A stretch of DNA of 64,000 bases from contig NZ_JAJUWR010000013.1 of the NCBI RefSeq assembly GCF_021390545.1, positions 114,102-178,101 on the forward strand, given 5' to 3'. Numbering within the stretch: the stretch's first letter is position 1; each line of letters starts with the position of its first letter. A program made the position numbers and the translations under genes. The DNA comes from Algoriphagus sp. AGSA1 (GTDB lineage Bacteria; Bacteroidota; Bacteroidia; Cytophagales; Cyclobacteriaceae). Positions 26,931 to 35,519 of the stretch are shown here, one piece after another. A model generated the notes under the pieces. The model searched no databases, was not told the origin of the DNA, and was given only the letters and a program-made list of their open reading frames with translations.

Positions 26931-26976
26931 CATAATCCTAGTGCGTGCATTTAGGCGGATATACATAAAAGATTGA
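26931..26976 (-). repeat. Partial copy C of the MITE-like repeat
   Basis: TAATCCTA ... GCGGATATACATAAAA resembles one end of copies A and B (TAATCCTATGATG ... ACGGATATATATAAAA in B). It is degenerate and lacks the other end, so this is a tentative relic between the phosphorylase and ATPase genes. Confidence 0.35.
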
Positions 26977-27003
26977 GGTGATTGTCTCAAAAAATCAGGT
27001 GCA

Positions 27004-28194
27004 TCAATACAAAAACCCAAAGATCCAGATAGGCAAGCTTTGTCCGGCGGGGTATTCTATATCATCTTTGACGATCCAAGTGCTATTTGCTGTGGCTTGC
27101 TTTGTTGATTTTCCTTTTCCTCCAATCTCAAAGTTAAATTGATCCTCAACTAGAAAATCTACGGTTTTGGAGTAATTGACTTTATGGTCTACTTTAATAA
27201 TGCTATTGAAGAAAGTTTCTCTTACTGTACCGATTTCAGGTTTGACTTCACTCAGGGCATAGAGATAATTGGTGTTGTTCAAGAATACTTTTTCAGGTTT
27301 TTGTAGCGTAGCTACACTGATCCCTGCTGGATACTGCAGATCGATGAGTCTTGCCTCAGCCAGATATAGCATGTAGCTGCCCATAGAGTTACGATGGATT
27401 TGCGTTTTCTCACTCAAGGCCGAAATATTGGGTTTGAAAGGAACCTGCTGAGCTATGATGTAGAGAAGTTGAAGTATTTTTTTTCCATTTCTGATATCAA
27501 AACCACGGATCTCGGCCATGTCATATTCTACTATCGTGCGGATGAGTTGTCGCAGTTTTTTGAAATACATCTCTTCATTTGCCCCGGAGAAAGGATAGTA
27601 ACCTGTTTTGAGATAGTCAGGAAAATATTGGAGCGGTTTAAATTCTTTAGGGAGCAGTGTCCTGATATTTAAGGCAGGATCAAGGATTTGGTCTAGAGTG
27701 ATTGCAGGCAAATCTTGATCGTGGTATAACTTTAGAAATTCGCGATAAGATAAACCGTGCAGTTCATACATCACGGCTCTTCTGCTTAAATCTCCCTCTT
27801 CTTTGCTTATATCAACAATCGATGACCCTGTAAAAACGATCTGGAGGTCGGGATACCTGTCGTAGAGATTTTTGATTTCTCTAGACCATGTGGGGTATTT
27901 GTGGACTTCATCCAATGCAACGATTTTCCCTCCGGATTGATAAAATCTCTTGACCGTATCCAGCAGGCTGTTGGAGAGGAAAAATAGCTCGTCCAAGGAG
28001 AAATAGGAAACTTGAACCCCTTCCCGTTCTTTTTCTTTAAGGTATTGAAATACTAAGGTTGTCTTTCCTGTTCCTCTAGCACCTTTAATGCCTATGAGTC
28101 TTTCACCCCAATCTATTTTTTCATACAGGTACCGCTTGAAATCAAATTTCGTATTGTCAATTAGTAAATTTGAAATATCCAGTAACTCTTCCAT
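27004..28194 (-). CDS. AAA-type ATPase with a DUF4143-like C-terminus
   Basis: Protein of 396 residues. Walker A is GARGTGKTT (38-46), Walker B IVALDEVHKYP (about 92-101), with a downstream sensor-like VFTGSSI. The C-terminal half resembles the DUF4143 domain found in a large family of stand-alone bacterial ATPases whose substrate is unknown. The family is often horizontally transferred and present in many copies. Two inverted repeats with TGCACA/TGTGCA half-sites lie at and upstream of its start codon, suggesting self-regulation or a partner regulator. A decayed relative lies at 43450-43602. Confidence 0.85.
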   Translation of the reverse strand: MEELLDISNLLIDNTKFDFKRYLYEKIDWGERLIGIKGARGTGKTTLVFQYLKEKEREGVQVSYFSLDELFFLSNSLLDTVKRFYQSGGKIVALDEVHKYPTWSREIKNLYDRYPDLQIVFTGSSIVDISKEEGDLSRRAVMYELHGLSYREFLKLYHDQDLPAITLDQILDPALNIRTLLPKEFKPLQYFPDYLKTGYYPFSGANEEMYFKKLRQLIRTIVEYDMAEIRGFDIRNGKKILQLLYIIAQQVPFKPNISALSEKTQIHRNSMGSYMLYLAEARLIDLQYPAGISVATLQKPEKVFLNNTNYLYALSEVKPEIGTVRETFFNSIIKVDHKVNYSKTVDFLVEDQFNFEIGGKGKSTKQATANSTWIVKDDIEYPAGQSLPIWIFGFLY

Positions 28195-28213
28195 TGCACA
28201 AGTATTTGTGCAA
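28194..28213 (-). promoter_or_regulatory. Inverted repeat overlapping the start of the ATPase gene
   Basis: TTGCACA (28194-28200), six-base spacer, TGTGCAA (28207-28213). It overlaps the start codon (28192-28194). A possible -7 element, TATATTTG on the minus strand, is CAAATATA at 28211-28218. It shares its half-sites with the 26-bp palindrome upstream. Confidence 0.5.
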
Positions 28214-28254
28214 ATATATCAAATAACGCATAAATGAATATGCATTATTGATAT

Positions 28255-28280
28255 TTTTTGCACATTTAAATGTGCAAAAA
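28255..28280. promoter_or_regulatory. 26-bp perfect palindrome upstream of the ATPase gene
   Basis: TTTTTGCACATTTAAATGTGCAAAAA has no loop and is perfect over 26 bases, centred 73 bases upstream of the ATPase start. Because it has no loop it is a poorer terminator than operator candidate. It carries the same TTGCACA / TGTGCAA halves as the repeat at the start codon. It also lies 54 bases after the carboxylesterase stop, so a terminator role is not excluded. Confidence 0.55.
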
Positions 28281-28333
28281 TGATGAGGCAGAGCTCGATA
28301 TAGTTCTGCCCCTTTGGATTAAGTAAAAGAGAA

Positions 28334-29992
28334 TTACGCCGGCAAGGCTGCCAGCCCATTCGCATCCGGTTTGTTTTTCACAACTGCCGTATCATTTAAA
28401 ATCATCGTCTCTCCGTTTTCGGGAGAATATACAGGCCACTTTGGAAGAACTCCAGCGTTCGGATCCCCAGTTTTCATAAAGGCAAGGAGAGAAGCAGACA
28501 TCTTCTCCGAAAGTTTTCTAGGTCGGTCTCCGCCACCGGTATGCGTGTACATGCGATCGGTATTGTCAAACCAAAAACAAATATCTATGCAGTGGAATGC
28601 TTTCATTCTCCCAGAATACAACGCAGGCTCCCAGCCAAACCAAGCTAAAAAAACGGGGGCTTTTTGCTTTGACTTCGCATTGGCAGTGTTGATTGCTCCT
28701 TTTCGGTTGGATAAGATCATCGCCCAAAGATCAGCCGGAGAAGCCTCAGGGAAATCTTTGCGATAGGCTGTTATGATTTTTTCCGTGGCTTCACCAAAGT
28801 TAGGCTTCAATTTCTCCGTTACTCCTGCCCAATCAATTTTTTCCAATTCCGGGGAAGTCCGTGTAGGATTCCACTCGTGGAATGTAGTGCATATCATCAA
28901 TGGAACATCGGAAGCCAATCCGCTTTCTTCGGAAAAAAACTCACCCTTCGGAATATTTACCCCGTCGGCAGTCGGACTAAAGCCGCCTCTGAAACCCGGT
29001 AGCGGATGATCCTTTCGCATTTTTGCCAAAGCCGTATTAGCTACATCCAGATATTCACGCCAAGTCAGCTCTTGCAATTTGTCCACTGCATCGGGAGTCA
29101 AGCCCGCTTCCCTCATCACATATTCCCCTAAAGTCTGTGAATATTCCTGCTCGGAAGCCTGAAGCATAGACCCGCTTAGTGCCACACCCTTGTGTACCAA
29201 CCCTTTTGCCGCAGGCATGGCCATAGTTGTGGTTACCTTGGCCCCGCCGCCTGATTGTCCCATAATGGTTACGTTTCCCGGATCACCGCCGAAGTTCGCG
29301 ATATTATCCCGAACCCATTCCAGTGAAGCTATAATATCCAACTGGCTTACATTTCCGGAATGGGCATACTTTGATCCTCCTATACCGGATAGATCCGTGA
29401 AGCCGATTGGCCCTAGCCTATGGTTGATGGAGACAAAAACTATATCTCCGTTCTTGCTGATGTTTTCCCCGTGGTAACCATCTTGTTCTATGCCGTTTCC
29501 ATTGGTAAATCCACCCCCATGTAGCCAAACCAATACCGGTCTCTTTTTGCTGTCCAGGGCGGGAGTCCATACATTCAGTTTCAGGCAATCCTCACTTACA
29601 TCGTCATAGTTCCAATGATCCGCAAAAGAGTAATCCTGGCTTGCATAGCGATTGTCCATGATCTGAGGAGCTGTGTTTCCCCACCAGATGGTGGGCTTGA
29701 TTCCTTCCCATTTTTCAGGTTTTTGCGGAGGCATAAATCTGTTTTTGCCGGAAGTATCGGCTCCATAGGGAACCCCGAGAAAAGTAAAAACATCATTGAG
29801 AATATAACCTCGGATTTTTCCTGAATCAGTATTGGCTATGGCAATATCATCTCCAATTTGCAAGAATTGGCCATTGTTGGCTTTACGGGTAGTAGGATTA
29901 GCCTGAGAAGCAAAAGGCAATGCAGTGGCAAGGCCTAGTCCGGCCGTTCCTACACCGACTTTTTTAAAGAATCCACGTCTATTTGTTTTCAT
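28334..29992 (-). CDS. Type-B carboxylesterase family protein with Tat-like signal
   Basis: Secreted alpha/beta-hydrolase of 552 residues. The N-terminus MKTNRRGFFKKVGVGTAGLG has a Tat-type NRRGFF motif followed by a hydrophobic region ending near ALPFASQA. The esterase features are clear: NHRLGPIGF, nucleophile Ser in GQSGGGAK, and the C-terminal His in AFHCIDICFWFDN. Family members hydrolyse ester or lactone substrates; the natural substrate here is unknown. The gene stands alone. Confidence 0.9.
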   Translation of the reverse strand: MKTNRRGFFKKVGVGTAGLGLATALPFASQANPTTRKANNGQFLQIGDDIAIANTDSGKIRGYILNDVFTFLGVPYGADTSGKNRFMPPQKPEKWEGIKPTIWWGNTAPQIMDNRYASQDYSFADHWNYDDVSEDCLKLNVWTPALDSKKRPVLVWLHGGGFTNGNGIEQDGYHGENISKNGDIVFVSINHRLGPIGFTDLSGIGGSKYAHSGNVSQLDIIASLEWVRDNIANFGGDPGNVTIMGQSGGGAKVTTTMAMPAAKGLVHKGVALSGSMLQASEQEYSQTLGEYVMREAGLTPDAVDKLQELTWREYLDVANTALAKMRKDHPLPGFRGGFSPTADGVNIPKGEFFSEESGLASDVPLMICTTFHEWNPTRTSPELEKIDWAGVTEKLKPNFGEATEKIITAYRKDFPEASPADLWAMILSNRKGAINTANAKSKQKAPVFLAWFGWEPALYSGRMKAFHCIDICFWFDNTDRMYTHTGGGDRPRKLSEKMSASLLAFMKTGDPNAGVLPKWPVYSPENGETMILNDTAVVKNKPDANGLAALPA

Positions 29993-30274
29993 GATTTTGG
30001 GTTATTGGTAAAGGTTTGACATCAAGTAAGATAAGGTAGAATACAGCCTACTTTAAAATCTAAATTTCACAAAAGATAAGTTATTGTTTCAAAATGAAAA
30101 AATAAATATGGATTTCCTCATAGCCTTAATTCTCAAATAGTTTTTCAATACTAGGCAAGGAAGGATTTCTGACTTTGAGGTCAACTATGTCGAAGATGCT
30201 ATATCTTATGGCAAAGGAACTTATATGCTTTTTATGGGTTACAGGAGGTAAATCTGCTTTCTCGATTCCCTTGT

Positions 30275-31297
30275 TTAAATAAATGGATAAATAAAGGGTT
30301 TTTCTTTTTTAAGTTTTAGGGTAGAAGGTTTGGCTAGATTTGTTGCTTTGTAGCTGATAATGATCAGTTGTACAGCATGAAAGAGCATAAGGGGAATTAA
30401 GATAATCCCTGCACCTCCGGTTCCATGGAAAATCAGATTAAAAAACACTGTTCCATGCACCAAAGACTTTTTAGTACCACAAAATTGAGCGGTAATCTTA
30501 TCCTCTCTTTGAAAATTCAGCCAATTAGAGGCTACTCCAATCAAATAATAGACGAGAGAAAAGAGGAGAATTACTCCTACCGCTATTGTCCCCAGATCTT
30601 TCCACACCATTCCTGAGAATAAATTGCTGGCAAATGAGTGGGAAAAGGAACTGTAGATAATCAACAGAATTATACTTTTATCGAAGTTAGAAAGGAGTGC
30701 TGAATAGCGCTGAGCATATTTTCCAAGCCATTTTTGAAGGGACATACCCAAAATCACGGGTATGATTATTTCCAAGATCAACTGTAAGTATAAGTCTGAA
30801 AAATCAAATCCTCCGATCTCATTCTTCAGAAGAGGCCCAAGCCATAAAGGTGTCAGGAATATGCCGATCAGCCCGGAGATACTGGCATTGAATATAGCTG
30901 ATGGGATGTTCCCTTTTGCCAGTGAGACCATGACGACGGATGAGGAAACCGTGGAGGGTAAAACTGAAAGAAAAAACAAGCCCATCCAGATCAATTGTTG
31001 TTGTTCATTGGTGACCAGTGGCAAAAATGCCAGAACTAACAGTGGGAATAACAAGAAGGTACTTAGTTGAATCACTACATGGAGTTTCCAGTTTTTCAGT
31101 CCTGCTTTTAATTTTTCGGGACTGAGTTTCACACCGTAAAAGAAGAAAATCAGCGAAATCCCAATCGAAGAAATCAAGTCGATTGGGATATTGTTTAAAC
31201 GGCTGTTCTCTAATTGAAAAAAATAGGCCAGTACAATCATGCTTATCATCCCCATGAGAAAGGGGTCGACTTTGAGCTTTATTTTTTGAGGACTCAT
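30275..31297 (-). CDS. SBF/YfeH-type bile-acid:sodium symporter family protein
   Basis: Polytopic membrane protein of 340 residues with about nine to ten hydrophobic segments. It resembles the SBF-like permeases (YfeH group): LISSIGISLIFFFYGVKLSP near residue 40, FFLSVLPSTVSSSVVMVSLA in the middle, and GTKKSLVHGTVFFN near the C-terminus. It overlaps the RND gene by four bases (ATGA), so it is translated with it. Sodium-coupled organic-anion transport is the family's usual role; the substrate here is not indicated. Confidence 0.88.
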   Translation of the reverse strand: MSPQKIKLKVDPFLMGMISMIVLAYFFQLENSRLNNIPIDLISSIGISLIFFFYGVKLSPEKLKAGLKNWKLHVVIQLSTFLLFPLLVLAFLPLVTNEQQQLIWMGLFFLSVLPSTVSSSVVMVSLAKGNIPSAIFNASISGLIGIFLTPLWLGPLLKNEIGGFDFSDLYLQLILEIIIPVILGMSLQKWLGKYAQRYSALLSNFDKSIILLIIYSSFSHSFASNLFSGMVWKDLGTIAVGVILLFSLVYYLIGVASNWLNFQREDKITAQFCGTKKSLVHGTVFFNLIFHGTGGAGIILIPLMLFHAVQLIIISYKATNLAKPSTLKLKKEKPFIYPFI

Positions 31298-34200
31298 TTT
31301 GTGGAGCGGGTTTCTTTATAGGTGTTCCTATATGCATGAAAAACAATTTGTGGAAGTACAGTAAGCGATAAAATCATGCAAACTAACAATCCTCCTACAA
31401 TCATAATGGCCAAAGGCTTCTGGATTTCAGATCCCATTCCTGAGGATAGTGCTGCTGGCAACAACCCCATCGAGCCCATCAGTGCAATCATTAAAATCGG
31501 TCTGATACGGTTGTAAACCCCGTTTGATATGGCTTTCTGAAGAGGTATTCTGGCCGCCATATTTTGTTTGATATTTCCGATTAGTACGATGCCGTCGATA
31601 GTGGCCACACCAAATAGAATGATAAAACCTATTCCGGCCGAAATACCGAATGTGGTGCCGGTGATCCATAAGGAGAAAAACCCTCCAATAAATGCAAATG
31701 GTATGACAATGAGGGAGATCAAGGTGTCTTTGAGATTGCCCTCGAAATTCATCCAAAGTAGAAAGGCGATGAGAAGTAATGAAATGGGAATGATGTACAT
31801 CAATTGCTTCGTAGCCCGCTCCTTGCTTTCAAATTCCCCAGCCCATGTCACTTTAGTAGAAGAGGGTAAATTCACCTGTTCAGCTACCCTGGATTTGGCT
31901 TCCGCTATGGTGCTTCCCAGATCCCTACCTTCAATGCTAAATCCCACGGCAATGTATCTGCTGCTTCCTTCTCTATAGATGAAGGTCGGGCTGGTATGGA
32001 AGTCTATAGTTGCGATCTCACGAAGGGGCACCCTTTTTCCATCTTTAGTCGGGATGAGTATCTCAGCAATTTTTTCATCATCATCCCGGTATTCTTTCAT
32101 GAATCTGATCCGAACATCAAACATCCGCTCGTTTTCGAAGAAAGTAGTGGCAGCCCTTCCCCCAATCGCCATTTCTATCACTGCCTGCGCCTCACTCATT
32201 TCTACTGCATAGCGAGCCATCTTATGGTCATGAAGCTGGATCCGAAGTTCAGGAAGTCCAATATTTCTATAGACGTTGAGATCTTCGATACCTTCTACAT
32301 CCTTGATGCTGGCAGCCACTTGATCTGCGTATTCTTCAAGTTCGAAGAGATCCTCACCGAAGATTTTTATCACAAGGGAGCTTTTCACCCCAGCAACATA
32401 TTCCTCCACATTATCCTGAATGGGCTGGCTAAAGCCAAAGACGATACCAGGGTAGGTTTGGAGGGATGTCCGCATCTGGTCTATCAGTTCTTCTTTGCTG
32501 ATATCCCGAGTCCATTCCTCTTCAGGATGCAGTTCTATGTGAAACTCTATGTTGAAAAACCCTGTGGGATCTGTCCCATCATTAGGCCTCCCTACCTGGG
32601 CCAGAACAAACTTTACTTCTTCAAATTCCCGAATGGAAGACTTCATTTCCTTGCTAAGGCGGTTTGACTCCTCCAGATTTACACTGTTGGGAAGTGTAGC
32701 TCTTACGTAAACAGCCCCTTCATTTAATTTGGGGAGGAATTCTGTCCCAATGTTCATAAATCCGGCAATACTGATCAGAAGAAGTGCTCCAAACGTGGCT
32801 AGGGTTGCTTTGCGGTATTTAGTGCTCCATAGGTACAAATTGAAAAGGCCATCCCTGAATGAGCGAGTAATGAAATTGTCCTTTTCCTGGATGTTTTTCG
32901 TCAGCAATACTTTGCACATCGCCGGCACATAGGTTAAACTTAAAATCAAAGATCCTAACAGGGCAAAGCCGAGTGTATATGCCAATGGGCTGAACATTTT
33001 TTCCTCCACTTTCTGAAAGGAGAAAATAGGAAGTAATGCTACAATCAGGATCAATAACGCAAACATGATGTAAGAGGCTACACTTCCAGCGCTTCTTTTG
33101 ATGATTCCTGACTTTGATATTTTATTGAACCGCTCAAATCCCAGTTCGTGGGCACGCTTTTCTAAGCCTACAAAAGTACGCTCAGCGATCACCAGAGCTC
33201 CTTCCAGAAGCAAACCAAAATCCAGTGAGCCCATGGAGATCAAATTTGCCGGCATGTCCATCATCTTCAGTGCGGTGATGGCAAAAAGAAAGGAAAGGGG
33301 AATGACTGAGGCAACGATTAGGGTTAGGCGCCAGTTGTATAGGAAAACAAATACAATGACCGATACCAAGATAATACCCTCGATTAGGTTTTTGGTAACG
33401 GTATTCACGGTAATGTCCACCAACTTAGTCCGATCGATAAAGGGCTCAATTTTTACATCGGCCGGTAAGATCCTGGTGTTCAGTTCATCTATTTTCTCTT
33501 TTAACCTGCCGATCACCTCACTTGGATTTTCACCTCGGAGCATCACTACAATACCTTCTACCAGATCATCTTCATTTTGAAGACTGGCTATACCCAATCT
33601 TGGTTTTGCGGAAATACTGACTTCTGCTACATGCTTGACCAAAATTGCATTGGTACCTTTTACCTCAATGAGGATATTCTCAATGTCTTCTATACTCTCT
33701 AGAAGCCCTACGCCACGCACTACATAGGCCTGGCTGCCACTTTCTATGATATCCCCACCCACATTAATGTTGCTTTTTGCCACAGCTTCAAAAACTTCCA
33801 AAGGGGATAGGTCATAATTCGCCAGTTCTGTTGGGTTGATTTTGATTTCATAGGTTTTTTCCTCACCGCCGAAACTCACCACATCAGCTACTCCTGGAAC
33901 CGCTACCAGCTCACGTTCTATCACCCAATCATGGATGGCGGACAATTCGCCTATCGGCTTTTTACTTTTTAGGACATATCGGAAAATTTCGCCTGTGGCA
34001 CCGTAGGGTGGTTCGATCTCCGCATCAGCGCCTTCCGGCAGCTCTGCACTTTGAAGGCGGTTGGCGGTGTATTGTTGTGCATAGAAATCATCAATCTCAT
34101 CATCAAATATGACTGTGACCACAGACAGACCAAAAAGGGAAATGGAGCGCACATCACTCTTTTTTGGAATGGTGTTCATTTCTTTCATCAAGGGGAGGGT

Positions 34201-34404
34201 GATGAATTTTTCTACTTCTTCTGCACTTCTACCTGGCCATTGGGTGATGATCCTTGCCCGCGTGTTGGTGACATCCGGAAAAGCCTCTATTGGAGTATTG
34301 AGGTAGCTGATTACTCCTGCTACCAGCAATAGTCCTGTAAGGAAAAATACAACGGTGGAATTTCTGAGGGCAAATCCTACGATTCCCTGTACTAATTTTT
34401 GCAT
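31294..34404 (-). CDS. RND efflux pump of the CusA/CzcA group
   Basis: Inner-membrane pump subunit of 1,036 residues with twelve expected transmembrane segments and two large periplasmic loops. The start, FALRNSTVVFFLTGLLLVAG, and the TM4 motif are of the heavy-metal RND type: Asp395 in LDFG, Glu401 in LLEG and Glu408 in AERT align with the CzcA residues D402, D408 and E415. The middle residue is Glu instead of Asp. A metal substrate is likely but not proven; no methionine-rich relay was seen. It is encoded between the adaptor and the SBF transporter. Confidence 0.9.
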   Translation of the reverse strand: MQKLVQGIVGFALRNSTVVFFLTGLLLVAGVISYLNTPIEAFPDVTNTRARIITQWPGRSAEEVEKFITLPLMKEMNTIPKKSDVRSISLFGLSVVTVIFDDEIDDFYAQQYTANRLQSAELPEGADAEIEPPYGATGEIFRYVLKSKKPIGELSAIHDWVIERELVAVPGVADVVSFGGEEKTYEIKINPTELANYDLSPLEVFEAVAKSNINVGGDIIESGSQAYVVRGVGLLESIEDIENILIEVKGTNAILVKHVAEVSISAKPRLGIASLQNEDDLVEGIVVMLRGENPSEVIGRLKEKIDELNTRILPADVKIEPFIDRTKLVDITVNTVTKNLIEGIILVSVIVFVFLYNWRLTLIVASVIPLSFLFAITALKMMDMPANLISMGSLDFGLLLEGALVIAERTFVGLEKRAHELGFERFNKISKSGIIKRSAGSVASYIMFALLILIVALLPIFSFQKVEEKMFSPLAYTLGFALLGSLILSLTYVPAMCKVLLTKNIQEKDNFITRSFRDGLFNLYLWSTKYRKATLATFGALLLISIAGFMNIGTEFLPKLNEGAVYVRATLPNSVNLEESNRLSKEMKSSIREFEEVKFVLAQVGRPNDGTDPTGFFNIEFHIELHPEEEWTRDISKEELIDQMRTSLQTYPGIVFGFSQPIQDNVEEYVAGVKSSLVIKIFGEDLFELEEYADQVAASIKDVEGIEDLNVYRNIGLPELRIQLHDHKMARYAVEMSEAQAVIEMAIGGRAATTFFENERMFDVRIRFMKEYRDDDEKIAEILIPTKDGKRVPLREIATIDFHTSPTFIYREGSSRYIAVGFSIEGRDLGSTIAEAKSRVAEQVNLPSSTKVTWAGEFESKERATKQLMYIIPISLLLIAFLLWMNFEGNLKDTLISLIVIPFAFIGGFFSLWITGTTFGISAGIGFIILFGVATIDGIVLIGNIKQNMAARIPLQKAISNGVYNRIRPILMIALMGSMGLLPAALSSGMGSEIQKPLAIMIVGGLLVCMILSLTVLPQIVFHAYRNTYKETRSTK

Positions 34405-34408
34405 GTTT

Positions 34409-35515
34409 TTAGTCTTGGAAATTTTTCAGCTGCTCATAGACCAGCAGGTTGTTTGTGGAAAGAATTTGTTCTCCTTCATTTAGCCCTTCTTTGATGTAAG
34501 CGATTCCTTCGTTTTTGCTCATGATATCTATTGCTCTCACTTCTATACTACAGTCGTTTCTATAGACCAAAGCGAAATATCGATTGGAATCAAAAATCAG
34601 ATTATCCATGGGCACAGCCAGTGCAGAGCCTGAGGCTCCTTTGCTTAAATAGACGTCTACCAGCATTCCAGGCTTGAGTTTGAGGTCTGTATTCTTTAAC
34701 ACTATTCTGGCTTTTAATACTTTAGATTCTGTGTCCAACACCTGGGAAATGACAGATACTTCTCCCTGTAGTGTCAGATCCTTGTAAGAAAGAGTTCTTA
34801 CCTCTGCCGGCATTCCTTTCTCGATATGACTGATATTGGATGCATAGATATTTGCCATGATCCAGATCTCCTCCAAATTAGAGATGGTAAAAAGTGGATC
34901 ACCCTCTGAGGAAATCTGTGTGCCCCCTGAGATATATTTGTCCGTGATGATGCCTGATACCGGGGATTTTATCTGGAAAACGCCTCTCTCTTCACTTGGG
35001 CTGAAAAGGTTGAGGTTGTTTGTGACACGTTCCAATTCAGTATTTAACACATCCAGCTCACTTTCAGCCTCCAAGAGATCCTTTTCAGAGGATATTCCAC
35101 TTTCATACATGGACTTGGCGGATTCCAAACGTTTAGTTGTCACTTTCAACTGTGAATTGAGTGACTTCTGTTCGGACTGCATGGATATCAATTCCGTACT
35201 TTTTAGCTCGGCCAGAACCTGACCCTTCTTGACTTCATCCCCTATAGAAAAATACGTGTTGGTAATGATCCCGCTTACTAAAGGGATAAAACTGAGGACA
35301 TGATCTGGATTGGTTTCCACGGATCCTGTGAGATGTAGCTTTTCCACTATCGGCTCTAGCGATACTTCATAGAAGCCAACTTTACTTTTGAAGGTGTCAT
35401 TCAGACAGAAATTGGTTGGTTTTTCTTTAGTTTGCTCGGGGACTTTGCTACAGCTGAAAGTACCTAGACTGGCAGCTAAAGCGACGGCGATAAATTTATT
35501 GGACAATTGCTGCAT
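34409..35515 (-). CDS. RND efflux periplasmic adaptor lipoprotein
   Basis: Membrane-fusion protein linking pump and outer-membrane channel, 368 residues. Starting at MQQLSNKFIAVALAASLGTF gives a signal peptide with Cys in LGTFSC, so it is a lipoprotein; an ATG 27 bases upstream would spoil the signal and overlap the TolC gene. The barrel-sandwich (about 55-80, PLVSGIITNTYFSIGDEVKK), helical hairpin (100-150) and second lipoyl half (SPVSGIITDKYISGG) are visible. It starts four bases after the TolC-like gene stop. Confidence 0.92.
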   Translation of the reverse strand: MQQLSNKFIAVALAASLGTFSCSKVPEQTKEKPTNFCLNDTFKSKVGFYEVSLEPIVEKLHLTGSVETNPDHVLSFIPLVSGIITNTYFSIGDEVKKGQVLAELKSTELISMQSEQKSLNSQLKVTTKRLESAKSMYESGISSEKDLLEAESELDVLNTELERVTNNLNLFSPSEERGVFQIKSPVSGIITDKYISGGTQISSEGDPLFTISNLEEIWIMANIYASNISHIEKGMPAEVRTLSYKDLTLQGEVSVISQVLDTESKVLKARIVLKNTDLKLKPGMLVDVYLSKGASGSALAVPMDNLIFDSNRYFALVYRNDCSIEVRAIDIMSKNEGIAYIKEGLNEGEQILSTNNLLVYEQLKNFQD

Positions 35516-35519
35516 TTTT

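Noticed and set aside
28255..28280. The 26-bp palindrome as a rho-independent terminator of the carboxylesterase
   Set aside because: It has no loop, and the same half-sites recur at the ATPase start codon, which favours an operator; a minor terminator role remains possible.
30275..31297. Calling the SBF protein a bile-acid transporter
   Set aside because: The family name covers many organic anions; neither habitat nor neighbours indicate bile acids.
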